In this document: in pieces, positions 1 to 9,725 of the stretch
How positions within the stretch are numbered: the first letter of the stretch is position 1
Layout: every line of letters starts with the position of its first letter
Source of the DNA: Phoronis australis
Taxonomy: Eukaryota > Phoronida > Phoronidae
Assembly (NCBI GenBank): GCA_002633005.1
Contig: NMRA01001333.1
Location: 1-22,359, forward strand
Length of the DNA stretch: 22,359 nucleotides
Direction: 5' to 3'
Made by a program: the position numbers and the translations under genes
Notes under the pieces: generated by a model
Database searches by the model: none
What the model saw: the letters and a program-made list of their open reading frames with translations, nothing else
What the model was told of the DNA's origin: nothing

Positions 1-465
1 ACCTTGATTTGAAGTGCAGGCAATTGATGGCACCTAAAGGCTTCTTTCCTTAATAGAATGATAGCGATGTGTCTCAAGCAGTCAAAACAATGTCTTGGGT
101 TAATAAATACATGAATAAAATTTCTGTTCCTTAATTACAAAACAATACCAAGGGGAAACATCAGGAAGAAAACACCCAAGACTGTACATCTCCAAGAAGT
201 ATAAAGCCTCTGAGAAAACTGCTCCGTGTACAATAATAGCACCAAGCAAAGTATTTCACCAAGGACAAATCGATGTGAATTTCCAACAAGGGCAGATGAA
301 GGAGTTCTAGGCCACATAACCATAGCAACTGAACCAATGAGAACATTATGTCATAAGCTATGGCACAAAATATGGCCGACAAGTGAAATTCTGTTTCGAT
401 AAATTTCTAAAAATGAAGAACATTTTTGTCTGGTTAGTAGCGTGTAGATGCCAGAAAACAACATT
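1..465. other. AT-rich non-coding stretch
   Basis: No gene or clear repeat structure is visible. The open frames on the minus strand here are short, overlap each other in different frames and show no recognisable domain. Confidence 0.6.
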
Positions 466-560
466 TGCTTATTTATTTACTTATTTCTTTAAACTTCTTT
501 AAAAGACCAGGTGACCACTTCAGTGAATACACTGATTTTCAAGTGGGCCCAGTGGGAAAT
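466..560 (-). repeat. possible non-LTR retrotransposon 3' tail
   Basis: Read on the minus strand, this stretch ends in a simple A-rich tail of repeated AAATA/AAGT units after a non-repetitive body. Many animal LINE and SINE copies end this way. No reverse transcriptase coding sequence and no target-site duplication could be seen, so an ordinary AT-rich microsatellite is an equally good reading. Confidence 0.25.
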
Positions 561-960
561 AATCTACATGAAGTAAAATACAAAGAGCTATGAACAATTA
601 GACTGAAAAGATTAATAAATAAAATAAATTAGTATAACACTAGTTGATATGTACAATTCGATGAATAAATAAGATAAAATAGAGTAAAATAATGATGAGT
701 AATTTTGTTCGAAGACGTGGACATTGGGTGCATTCGCGACGGTAGTCCCCAGCTCTTTGTAAGCGACAGTACCTGTGTAAGCAAAAGTTCTTTTGCCACA
801 GTTGTTTTCAGATTTATCTGGTACCAGAGAACCAGAAACACTCACTCTAGTATAATTGTCAATTACGAGAATCTCTGACTGCTTTGAATTTAGTAGTGAG
901 GTACTAAGGTGTAAGGGTATGTATGAGTTTGTACAACATAAAGTTTAAATGAAAGGCATG
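561..960. other. AT-rich non-coding stretch
   Basis: Contains runs of AATAAATAA-like sequence at about 610-700. Two overlapping minus-strand open frames of 70-77 codons lack any domain signature. Nothing else is seen. Confidence 0.55.
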
Positions 961-968
961 CCTGCAGA

Positions 969-1516
969 CCAGAAGCGTGTTCAATAGAATGAGCGATTTG
1001 AGCGCCCTCATCCTGAACAGCTGTGTTTACCTTAGCGCTCGCAAGCGCTCGCAAACAACCTCGAGAGCATGTTCGCTTAGATTTCCAAGATGGCGTCCTG
1101 CGAAGGCTTCATGTCTGCAACATATGAACCCATTATGGTTCTGCAACACGAAAACTAATCTCAAAAGTTGACCGACTCATCCAAAAGTGCGACTTAAATT
1201 GGGTGTCGCTGTACCGAGGAACAGTTTCCAAGAACATACTAGAATTTTCGATTCTTGTCGTTCCAATAAGCCTTCACGGTTGTTGTCTTGGGCTGCCGAT
1301 ATTAATATTTGCGAAGATTAATCATAGTCATCGCTCAGTACGCCATAGGATTTAACGACTGTTAGTGTTAAGCTCATTGGCCAAGACGTTCAACACAATC
1401 TGCTTCTGAGTCACCATACTGGATCGCACAGTGAGCGCTCACAGGTGTTCAGGAGCTGTTCCTTGTATTCGCGAGTACACGCTAACGGGCGCTCACTCTG
1501 TTGAACACGCTTCAGG
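969..1516. mobile_element. non-autonomous DNA transposon with terminal inverted repeats
   Basis: The left end reads GAAGCGTGTTCAATAGAATG and then GAGCG. The reverse complement of the right end reads GAAGCGTGTTCAACAGAGTG and then GAGCG, so the outer 25 bases pair with two mismatches. A second matching block lies further in: TCCTGAACAGCTGTG at about 1011-1025 pairs with CTCCTGAACACCTGTG read in reverse from about 1440-1456. The word CTGCA flanks both sides (962-966 and 1517-1521) and may be a target-site duplication, although two extra bases sit between it and the left end. There is no transposase frame, and the 64-codon plus-strand frame inside is not recognisable. The superfamily is not assigned. 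At about 548 bp it is the size of a MITE-like deletion derivative. Confidence 0.7.
1034..1053. repeat. 10-bp tandem repeat, two units
   Basis: The unit AGCGCTCGCA is repeated twice without change, inside the 969-1516 element and just inside its subterminal inverted block. Short subterminal repeats of this kind are often transposase-binding sites in DNA transposons. That role is inference here. Confidence 0.6.
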
Positions 1517-1804
1517 CTGCACTAATAAGGTGTATCGAGGTCAGAAATAGGAAATTCATCATAAAGGCCACTATAGTTGAGTATCAGCCTCCCAGCCTTA
1601 TTAAATTCCCATCATTTGCAAAAACGTAATCATCTCTCGAACAAAGGACAAATGACCATTTTGGCAATTATTTTTGTGCGAAATAAGTGGAGAATTGCCA
1701 TAATAAAATTGTCTCAAAGAATTGCACTCATTCACTTGACCTTCTAACTTAACTCTCTGCAATATATTCTACCAAAATCCATTTCGTCTAATGAGCTGAA
1801 ATTT

Positions 1805-1910
1805 CCCGCATCACACCCTGGGGCTCGACATTAACGGTAGTCCGACTGCTCGGGACAACCAGTTTGTTGGTCTGGGCAAGCTCATCACTTGTCCGACAGG
1901 ACAAGTTAAT
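1805..1910 (-). repeat. dispersed repeat with ACTTGTCC hairpin, copy 1
   Basis: Holds a 20-base perfect hairpin at 1887-1906: ACTTGTCC, loop GACA, GGACAAGT. On the minus strand the hairpin is followed by sequence ending in GTTAATGTCGAGCCCC. The plus strand at 4117-4140 carries the related GTTAATGTTGAGCCCTG after its own TTGTCC and GGACAAGT words, so the two stretches are diverged copies in opposite orientation. The 73-codon minus-strand frame over this stretch is probably an accident of the repeat. Confidence 0.5.
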
Positions 1911-2317
1911 GAATTTTTGGAAACTATAGTAAATCTGTACGATCAGAACTACTTTGCAGCAGTGATAACTCACTTGTTTAGCCATCAGTGTCGGTAATAT
2001 GCGGCGCAAATTGGCAAGGTGTTGATTAGACTATGCAGGAGATCATGACTGGACGTGATCCGAGGCACTTGCATTCAAATAGTTCTAACCAAAGTGACGT
2101 GGTCTCATTAAAATACACGACAGTAGCTCACGTAATCTGGAAAAGTTTTGATTTTAGCTAGGTCTTAGCGTATCCGAGCATTTTGAACGCACGCCAGGTT
2201 CCCGATGATACATCTCAGTCGGAGGGCGCCTAAAACCAGTTCGCTCAATGTACTTGAGTCGGCATGTACTGATCATTGAGACAGCACTTGTCGAATGTAT
2301 TTCGTTTGCTGCAGAAA
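1911..2317. other. no gene seen
   Basis: The minus-strand open frame that begins at 2453 continues through most of this stretch but loses any similarity to its upstream HIRAN-like part. No other structure is seen. Confidence 0.5.
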
Positions 2318-2453
2318 AACAAACAAAGCAGCACTTGCCAGGGATATCACGCCCGTGGCCAAACTTTCTGTGTTTCCCCGTGACAGTACACGAAACATAA
2401 CCACCCTGAGCATTGAAATATAAAAGACCCCCCATTTGGCAAAGTAAGTACAA
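2318..2453 (-). pseudogene. HIRAN-like domain relic (C-terminal half)
   Basis: On the minus strand the frame starting at 2453 reads, around residues 16-30, Q-GG-YVSCTVTGKHRK followed by FGHGRDIP. This resembles the second half of a HIRAN-like domain common in transposon-associated and uncharacterised proteins of marine invertebrates, where a hydrophobic stretch precedes a pattern close to GG-x-I-x-C-x-VTG-x-x-R and then a GLE(V/I)P-like turn. The first half (HVYKEIW and N-x-x-D-x-x-A-V) is not visible upstream in any frame, so the copy is partial. The frame stays open for 99 codons, but the later residues match nothing I know. The assignment rests on motif recognition alone. A chance match is possible. 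It is not inside any inverted-repeat element that I could delimit. Confidence 0.4.
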
Positions 2454-4040
2454 AAGGGCCGCCTCCGAGCGACAAAAAGTCTGAGATAACTGGACAAAAG
2501 ACCACTAAATAAGCGTGAACAGTGGTGCTCCCGTTTTTTTTAGTCCGCTCGCTGTTTTGTTAGGATAAGATCCACACATCAAGAATTCGAGCCTCCCCTC
2601 CAAATTGAAGGCTGGGTGCACACATGTAGAAGCGCAAGTCGAACATTCTGTCCACATTCCACGTCGCCAAAAACTTATTTTTGTGAACTTTTGGTTTACC
2701 TGATGACTTTTTACAAGGTGTTTTTGCTTCATTATTTTTGCAGCTGACCGAGTACAACTGTTGCCTAATAATAGAATCGTCTGAACGAACAACAGCGGTG
2801 TTGGCTTAGAACTTAAAAAAGATGTATACACTGTATATAATGTTACACTGTTCAAAGTATTCAACAAGAAGAGCTGTCAATCATTAGCACGTGCTTGGTT
2901 GCCTAAGTGTCCAGCTGGAAGCAAATCTTTACACAATCAAGTGCTTCCCTAAAAGTACACCGCGAACTAGCGGAGTCTTGTTTAATCTGTCTTTTCTCTC
3001 AAGAACCTTTCCCTACTGAACGTATGCCTACCTGTAGGAATACCTTAGTTCTAAGAGATGAGCAGCAGCAACCGGGGTATGTAAAAACCCAATCACGCTC
3101 AGGATTACGACACCACTGTATCATGTGCGCAGGCCGTTGGAAGTCCGTTACTTCAATCCCCGGACCTATATTTTAACTGATATGCTTGAAGTCCGACGTC
3201 AATGTAGCTCTGTCAGGGTAAAATCGGTCATTCGTGCAGTAAGCAACAACTCCCGACTTTTCAAAAACCTCGATGTTAACCCGCCCATGCTCGGCTTACC
3301 CCATCCCCTGGTTTTTAGATTCTCAATTTAAGCGCCCTGGGCGGTAACGGGGACGAGCACGATAAGTCAAATTTCAATCATTTGCTCATTAACATATTTT
3401 GACACTTGATCATTACAATTTATGATTGAGTTACGTATAAGACTCACGTGTAGTAGAGATAACTCGCTAGCACGTATTATCGAACTTTACGACATTCTAA
3501 CGGCATGTGTGGAAATTGTCCTCTGCGCCGCTGTCTGCAATGTCGAAACAGATACTTAGCTTGCGTGTGGGTTCAAGTCAAGGATCTCTAATCTTGCAAT
3601 TGTTAACCAAGGGCGTGAAACCACCAAGCAACAGTATGAAACCAATAAGCAAAAACGAGAATTCCTTCCGAAATGGAAGATTTTGACTGATTACAGTATG
3701 ATAGCGATCAGGAATAAAATGTGTTGTGTCCCGTGTGAAAAATACGCCAACACAAACAGTTTACCTCTTGCGTCTAGGTCAGATGTGTTCAGGATCGAAT
3801 CTTTGAAAAGTCACAAACAGTAGACGTCTCACTCAGTAGCTTATAAAAGACATATAACTGAATTTAAAAACTAGGGTAAACTTGTAGCGTGTTCACTGGT
3901 GAAATCCAAATACAAATACCCACTTTAATAAACTTGTGCAAAATTTAATGTCATGGATTATAATAAGCTTTACACATGCTTATTGAGCTTGTGCTAACAC
4001 TGTGCAACATTCATATATGTTTGAAAAGTATAATTTGAGT
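2454..4040. other. no gene seen
   Basis: Several open frames of 65-120 codons occur on both strands (2505-2867 minus, 2907-3331 plus). They overlap in different frames, have no recognised domain, and lack a flanking polypyrimidine/AG acceptor and GT donor pair that I could defend. On the minus strand, one at about 2560-2757 contains the peptide LATWNV. This recalls the start of LINE endonuclease domains, but the residues that should follow are absent. Confidence 0.5.
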
Positions 4041-4044
4041 TTAA

Positions 4045-4145
4045 TTACCTTTGGACAAGTGTCTCATAGGTCAGGACAAGTCAATTTCATTTGTACTTGT
4101 CCAACTGGAAAAGTTAGAATAAAAGTTAATGTTGAGCCCTGTGAC
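4045..4145 (+). repeat. dispersed repeat with ACTTGTCC words, copy 2
   Basis: Plus-strand copy of the family seen at 1805-1910. It has GGACAAGTG, GGACAAGTC and ACTTGTCCAA words and then GTTAATGTTGAGCCCTG. The perfect hairpin of copy 1 is looser here because the spacing between the GGACAAGT and ACTTGTCC words is larger. Confidence 0.45.
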
Positions 4146-5857
4146 CCAATTATATAGATTGCATCCAATCACGCAATTTAGGTAGTGCTCTCAAAAAAGG
4201 ACAAAGATGTTTACCCACACCAGCAAAACCTGAATTCAAAACCTATGATGACCCTATAAAGGCATCGGAGCTCTCATGGTGTTAGCATGAAGGCGCTCTA
4301 TGGACCTTTCCAGAATATAGCACATTATCCAATCAAAACGTCATGCAGTTAAATCTGCATTTCGCCCTGTATAGCTGAATGAAAAACAAAAAATTAATTA
4401 GGTCTTTCACTCTCATCAAATCAGTCTCATAATATCTCTTCACGTGACAGGGACTTATTTCTGTTGCAATCAAGAAAACACACAGAGGTTGGCAAACCAT
4501 AAAAATGCAGATTCAAAAATGGTGCATGTGTTTAAAGATGCCAGCTCATTTGGCAATAACTCAGGATTGGATGAGCATGGTGATGCCTGGGTAAAGAGTT
4601 CAACATTGCCAGCTAAACGCTGGCTGAAATGCAGCTTTAACTGGTTAGAAACATGTGGTCTGAACAGCATGCAGCTCATGTTCAATTTAAGCAACCAGCT
4701 CAACACTTCATCTGCTCCGAGGCTAAGACTGACAACTCCATACAAGAAAGGGAATGCGTACCATGTAAACAGGAACAAAACTGCAGATATATGAAAAAAG
4801 CTTGTTTTTATTTTGATAAAGCATTACACCATTCACAGCAGCTAAGATGTTAAATTTTTGTTGGAGGTCAATATACATAGCATTAAGTATTTAAATCCAA
4901 AGTTAATTACCGTAAAATTCTCCTGTATGGGCAACGAAAAATTAATTAATTTGCTAAAGGTTGGAGTTTCTACCAAATTTTAGAAATAGACAGTAATGGC
5001 TGTCCCAAATTCAAGAATTATGAGAAGGCAAATTTGTCACTTTATTCCAGATTTAGTGGACACAAAATGCAGTGTCCGATATTTGAGAATTGTGATGAAC
5101 GTCAAAAGTATCCATGTCCCAGTCTACAGAATCAAGAAAATTCAATTGGCTTGAATTTCGGTATCTCAGATTTTAGAGGACTGCCAAAGCTGGAGATTTT
5201 TTACCATAATAATCAGTTCCAATCAAATTGAAAAAGTCACCTTTTGCCAAAGAGTTTCAATATGCCAAATAGAAGAACTTATCCTAAGGCTTGAGACCAT
5301 CTTTAACATAGTGTAACACTTGTTTCCCCTCGCTCTATCTAAGTTGACACAGCAGTAAATTATTTACCTTTTACTCTTTATTATTGAGGCCTACACATTT
5401 CTTTCCAAAAAAATACTTTTTATTTTCATAATTGAAAAAGTAATTCTTACTCAGACTATGAATAAAATGTATCCAGTCAGCTGTGTGAAGGAAAACAAAC
5501 TGAATTTCGATTTTAGCCTTGACAAATTTTACAGTTATCTTGTTTTATAAATCAATGTACAAATAATTTCCCATTCTACAGGCCACTACCAGACATTTTA
5601 TAAGGTACAAATGTCTGAATAGCAAACAATAACTGATAAGAGAACTGGCGGTTATGAAGAAAATGAAATACAATGTAGACTGCATACTGCACAATCAAAG
5701 TGTGATAATACAAAATGATTCAATTGTTTGTGCTATCAGACAGGCTTCAATCTAAAGTTACCTGTGATCTCAATTCAAAGTATATACATCACAGATCTGA
5801 TCAATGCAGCTCAAGTTATCATTTAGTATTGATAGGCCCTACAGGCTACATTTAGAA
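4146..5857. other. no gene seen
   Basis: AT-rich sequence. Opposed open frames at 4444-4794 (plus) and 4470-4778 (minus) cover the same bases, so at most one could be real, and neither shows a domain, signal peptide or membrane pattern I recognise. A good acceptor-like site ends at 5581 (CATTCTACAG) with GTAC 23 bases later, which is too little to call an exon. Confidence 0.5.
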
Positions 5858-5859
5858 TA

Positions 5860-7357
5860 CCGTATTCGCTGTAATAACCGCCCAGGGTGCTTAGAAAAGT
5901 TCATTTCAGGGGGGGCATTAATTATAACCCAAGGCCGTTGAAACCCGGACTCCGAAACGGGTGAAATCGGAAGCTAAGATTCATCATATTTACGCTCTGT
6001 GACATATCTGTAATTTATGAAAGACTTTCTACAAAACCGTGGTGCACTGCTATCAAACTTTTCTGCTAAATTTTGATCATTTTACAGAAAATTGTGTTGA
6101 AATCCCGGGGCGAAAACTCGCCGACTGCCTGCCTCACAATCGTCGATATGGCGACTTGAATGCTTGAATAAAAATACAGTTTCGACTCGGCAAATTACCT
6201 GAAATCCTCCTTAAGTTTTCCAAGTAGCGTCCCTAAGATTTTCAAGTTCCCGTGGAGTCGGGATCACGGCAGGTTTAAGTACAAATCTGTGCTACATTGT
6301 GCCATCTACATGTATGATCGGCAACATGAGAAAAATGTCTGGACGAACACACATGTTGTTGTCACGTGACGTTTGTTTTGAATTTGACTGCGTTTGTGAG
6401 CATGCGTGTGACACCAGAGTTCATTTGCCAGAGCAGAGACCGTCTTTTGGCCAGAGCCACGCAATCTAATGAGCTAGATGTGCATTGTATCTAAAGAAAT
6501 TTGCACAAGCAGTACACCTAAACCACAGCGTGTTTCATTCAGCACTTGCTGGTCTCATATGCTAAAAAACGTTCGACATTTGTCTCGGTAAGGCCATAAT
6601 AGTCGCCGTGTGGCTGGATTATCTGACAGTTATTTTTCGGTGTAAGGGTGTATAAGCATTCACTGTCGGTGGTCATTTTATCGGATACTTGGCTTAAAAA
6701 CACCAATTATGGTTAATCAAACAATTCCTCTTAAAAATAATGCAAACATTTTTTGTAGTATTGGAAACTGTCGGAAATTAGTGCCAATATTCATTTCTTG
6801 CCGATGCTATGCTAACCCGTTTCATGAATGGATAGTTCCAGGCCGACTAATGTCTTTGATGACAGGTTCATGTATATAGCGCGCGTTTCCTCGCCAGGTG
6901 CTTTTAACACTGACCAAGCTTTTTATTAGTCTTTTGATTCGCGGTTTTCATGTGTACAAAGAAATTTGGATTCCTGTTGAAACCGGGAAATATCTACAAA
7001 GCAATCCCGTAGACAAGTACAGTGCTTCTGTTCTGAAAGGCATGACCATTGGTCCTCGCAATATCAGCAGAGCTTTTGTGTTCATTTTGAGGCATGGCGG
7101 AAGTTTGAAGTGTATAGTCACGGCTAAATACCGCCATAGCGGTAAGGCTCGTGGTCTACAAATTCTGTGCACAATGATTTTTTTCAGGACTGTCGGATAT
7201 TATTGATAAATTGAAGATGTTACTGTAGAATTTTAGGACCGTAGGTAAGACATTTTTAATACGTACACGTTCATGGACTGGGTGCTTATTTTAGCAAAGT
7301 CTGAAAACGCGTGGGGGGCGCTTATAGGGGCATGGGCGGTTATTATGGCGAATACGG
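5860..7357. mobile_element. 1.5-kb TA-flanked inverted-repeat transposon carrying a HIRAN-like relic
   Basis: The left end begins CCGTATTCGC and continues TG then TAATAACCGCCC. The reverse complement of the right end is the same except CA for TG, giving 24-base terminal inverted repeats with two mismatches. TA lies immediately outside both ends (5858-5859 and 7358-7359), fitting a TA target duplication as in Tc1/mariner-like elements, though the superfamily is not proven. The right subterminal part repeats words of the type GGGGGCGCTTAT and GGCGGTTATTAT, and the left side has the related GGGGGGGCATTAATTATAACCC. No transposase domain is visible. A degraded HIRAN-like frame sits near the right end (6928-7206). 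The element therefore looks like a deletion derivative or a carrier of captured sequence. Confidence 0.75.
6928..7206 (+). pseudogene. HIRAN-like domain relic inside the 5860-7357 element
   Basis: The frame open from 6898 to the TGA at 7204-7206 reads RGFHVYKEIW near its start. It then shows N-P-x-D-x-Y-S-A-x-V, an IGPRNIS segment, and RHGGSLKCIVT followed by a Y-R-H-S turn. This order (HVYKEIW; N-x-x-D-x-x-A-x-V; VGH-P-R-x-IS; GG-x-x-x-C-x-VT) matches the HIRAN-like family from memory. Compared with that pattern it lacks several residues before the N-P-x-D segment, and it reads GPR where GHVPR is usual. The usual glycine after VT is replaced by alanine. Related HIRAN domains bind DNA ends, but no function is likely for this decayed copy. 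A possible acceptor AG precedes the segment at about 6926-6927 (TTTTTATTAG). No second exon was identified. Confidence 0.5.
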
Positions 7358-7359
7358 TA

Positions 7360-7662
7360 GTTGATGTGTGCCAGTGGAGACTGTGAAGGTCTGTGCAATC
7401 CAAATATTTCCTTTTTTTAGTTGCCTAAGGAGGTTGTGTTAGCCAAAGACTGGCACAAATTCATCAGAACAGTTCTTGCATGGGTTGTCATCAGCTTAGA
7501 GTGTGTCGGATGTCAGCAACTTGTCCAATATTAGCATAGTGTGCTGAGGATAAGAGCAGAGAATTGGCGGGACATGTATTTGATCCCATTTGCAAGTTGT
7601 ATAGAATTAAACTTCATAAAGCTCAGAAAAGTCCATGTATAAACCTTGAAAAATGACACCAG
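7360..7662. other. no gene seen
   Basis: Spacer between two inverted-repeat elements. The only notable word is GACACCAGGGGGCATG at 7655-7670, which resembles a CTCF core and abuts the next element. Confidence 0.5.
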
Positions 7663-7936
7663 GGGGCATGTTTCTCAGAGTTTTATTGGCTTTAGTCTTT
7701 GGCCTAAAATCCGGCTATGGAAGGTTCACGAAAACAAGCTAAGGTTGAAAGTCAAAAAATCTATCTAACTCTTAAGTCAACAGACAGAAATCCATAGACT
7801 GCTCGACTAAATAGAAGACCAGATGTTTTGAGAAATGCAAAGATAAAAATGTGTTTTTAGCTATTCATAATCAGATTTCTGATTTTTGGCTTGAGTCATA
7901 AAACAAAAACCAATATCCTTTTTGAAAAACAAGCCC
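7663..7936. mobile_element. fold-back MITE-like element
   Basis: The left end reads GGGCATGTTTCTCAGAGTTT and the reverse complement of the right end reads GGGCTTGTTTTTCAAAAAGG. TATTGG-type and AGTCTTTGGCC / ACTCAAGCC-like sequence follows on both sides, so the ends pair imperfectly over about 45 bases. There is no coding sequence. A target-site duplication could not be picked out. Confidence 0.4.
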
Positions 7937-8232
7937 TTGAAGTGACTTCAGTCAGAAATTTTGTTTCACGCTACTATTTCCGAAAATAATGTCATCTCAA
8001 CTCAACAAAACTACAAGTTTTCTGAAATATACCTGCAATTGCTAATTGCTCAGATAATTTGGTGTTCTTAGACATACTGTTACAGGTAGGGGCATGCTTC
8101 ATTGGGTTGAACAAGTGTACTCAGTTGGATAAAAGGCATCAACACCTGAATAGGCTCAAACAAAGTCGATTCAATCATAAAGGTGTTTGAGGTAAAATAA
8201 AACCAAAATTAACAACTACCACTAGTTTTTAA

Positions 8233-9135
8233 AGGGAAAAGTAACCTTTTTACATGTCATTTTTAGCAAAAATAAGGTTCTTTGATTGTCCCAGACATAT
8301 TTTTCACTTAATTGCAGCTTTTCTTAATTTAATTAATTATTCGACCTTTACTACGGAAGTGACGTTTTGGGAGGCAAGAATTTTGTGCCAATTTCTTTTC
8401 ACATAGTGCGACTGTGAGAGCTGTCGAGTCAGTCATTGTTATACCTCGGCTGTGATAAGTTCGGTAGTCATTTGCTTTTGCTTACGAGTCAGCTGACATG
8501 CCACACTGTTGCTGCGTCCCGGGATGTACTCATTACTGCCCAGAGCCTGTAAGCAGCTCTGCTGCGATATTGAGTAGAGAGAGTAAATACAGGTCCCGTT
8601 TGACAACCAGTGAAGAGGACAGTTCGTTGTCCAATGAATAGATCGATGAGCCAAACTTTGATAAGTTTATTGAGGACTTGTCTAAAGTATTGGAACTATT
8701 TAGAAGGTGCCAGGTGTGTGGCGAGGGAGTCGCACCGTGGGATGTTATAAAGCAGTTTGTGTGCTCAGGTCACCATCCAGTGGGAGTGTGTCGCGGGACA
8801 CTTGGGCAAGTGGGACAATTGTTCCTCTGTCCATGAGATGATACATCTCAGCACGCAGCAACAGTGTGCCATGTTGACTGACTCGTAAACAAAAGCCAAT
8901 GTTGACCGAACTAATCACAACAGAGGTAGAACAATGACTGACTCGGCAGCTCTCACAGTCAGACTGTATGAAAAGAAATTGGCTCGAAATGCTTGCCTCC
9001 CAAAACGTCACTTCCGGAGTAAAGGACGAGTAATTGTTTAAATTACAAAAAGCTGTAATTAAATGAAAAATATGTCAGGGATAATCAACGAACTTTTCTT
9101 GCTAAAAATGATATGAAAAAAGGTTGCCTTCGCCT
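8233..9135. mobile_element. Kolobok-like fold-back element, 903 bp, with about 300-bp inverted arms
   Basis: The left arm (8233 to about 8533) and the reverse complement of the right arm (about 8838-9135) align throughout. Examples are GGAAGTGACGTTTTGGGAGG, GACTGTGAGAGCTG and CGAGTCAGTCATTGTT, each present in both. The outermost bases are AGGGAAAAGTAACC on the left and AGGCGAAGGCAACC on the right, read inward. Outside lie TTAA (8229-8232) and TTGA (9136-9139), fitting a TTAA target duplication with one later change. Kolobok-superfamily transposons are known for TTAA targets and for a THAP domain at the start of their transposase. Both arms here contain the start of such a domain, and the loop holds further decayed coding sequence. 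The element is not autonomous: there is no DDE transposase region. Confidence 0.75.
8499..8836 (+). pseudogene. THAP-transposase-like relic, frameshifted and internally deleted
   Basis: The ATG at 8499 gives MPHCCCV. A one-base loss then shifts frame, and the reading continues from 8522 as GCTHYCPEP, an acidic linker with EEDSSLSNE, an in-frame TAG at 8639-8641, and then NFDKFIEDLSKVLELF followed by CQVCG (Cys codons at 8708 and 8717), up to TGA at 8834-8836. MP-x-x-C-x4-C is how THAP (C2CH) zinc fingers begin. The later Cys and His and the AVPTIF-type box are missing, which fits an internal deletion. The F-x-x-F/x-x-L-x-x-LF-x-x-C-x-x-CG pattern is one I associate with the linker of THAP-bearing transposase-like proteins. 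The right arm carries its own minus-strand MAHCCCVLRC starting at 8872 with no shift, which supports the single-base loss on the left. Not functional. Confidence 0.55.
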
Positions 9136-9139
9136 TTGA

Positions 9140-9603
9140 AATGGCACTTATTTCAATACCAAGGTAAGCAAAAACCAAAATGATGAAAAAATGACCCATA
9201 CTAATGGAACATATGAGCACAGCCCTCCCATGCCAGCAAAATCAGGATTTCTAACTTACAAGAGATGCTGGCAGACTCAAACAATCAATAGTCGATAAAA
9301 TACTGACTGCAGTTTCAGACTGGTCAATAACAGTCAAATCAAAATCCAAATGTCTGGTTAACGCACCATTATTTACACACTAAACCATAACTACTTTAGT
9401 ATGCACTGTAAATCAGAAATCCAAACAGACAGCTTACAAAATGGTACAAAAGGAAAACGGTTAAATAAAAATGATACCCTCGAGTAGGTGTCATGTTTGA
9501 CAAAGTTTCCTCTCAGATATTTTATAGGTAAATTCTTGGATTGAGAGAGCACTGGAGCAGATAGTTGCAATTATTTCCCTTCGATAACCCGTATGTACAA
9601 CAT
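9140..9603. other. no gene seen
   Basis: AT-rich spacer between two fold-back elements. No open frame of note and no repeat structure recognised. Confidence 0.55.
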
Positions 9604-9725
9604 GGGGTCTGTTTCATGAAAATAGCTTTTAAGTCTTAAAAGACTTAATACGTAGGAAATTTGGTCTCTCTCAGAAATATTTGTATGGAGTGCAAGACAA
9701 AAGCCACTTTTCATGAAGCAGAACT
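9604..9725. repeat. short fold-back repeat, about 120 bp
   Basis: CTGTTTCATGAAAATAGCTT on the left pairs with the reverse complement of the right end, CTGCTTCATGAAAAGTGGCT, and both continue into TTT and GTCTT. A small inner hairpin, AAGTCTT-AA-AAGACTT, lies at 9631-9646. It resembles a tiny MITE. No target duplication was identified. Confidence 0.45.

Noticed and set aside
2560-2757. Minus-strand frame with LATWNV, reminiscent of a LINE endonuclease start
   Set aside because: The residues that should follow (the N, E and D/H catalytic positions) are not present and no reverse transcriptase is nearby, so six residues are too little evidence.
3540-3600. GGTTCAAGTC, which looks like a tRNA T-loop
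   Set aside because: No matching A-box, anticodon stem or acceptor stem could be folded around it.
4444-4794. 116-codon plus-strand open frame
   Set aside because: A minus-strand frame of 102 codons covers the same bases, neither has a domain, and base composition is like the flanks.
8745-9011. 88-codon minus-strand frame
   Set aside because: It runs through the right arm of the THAP fold-back in a frame other than the MAHCCCV one, and has no domain.
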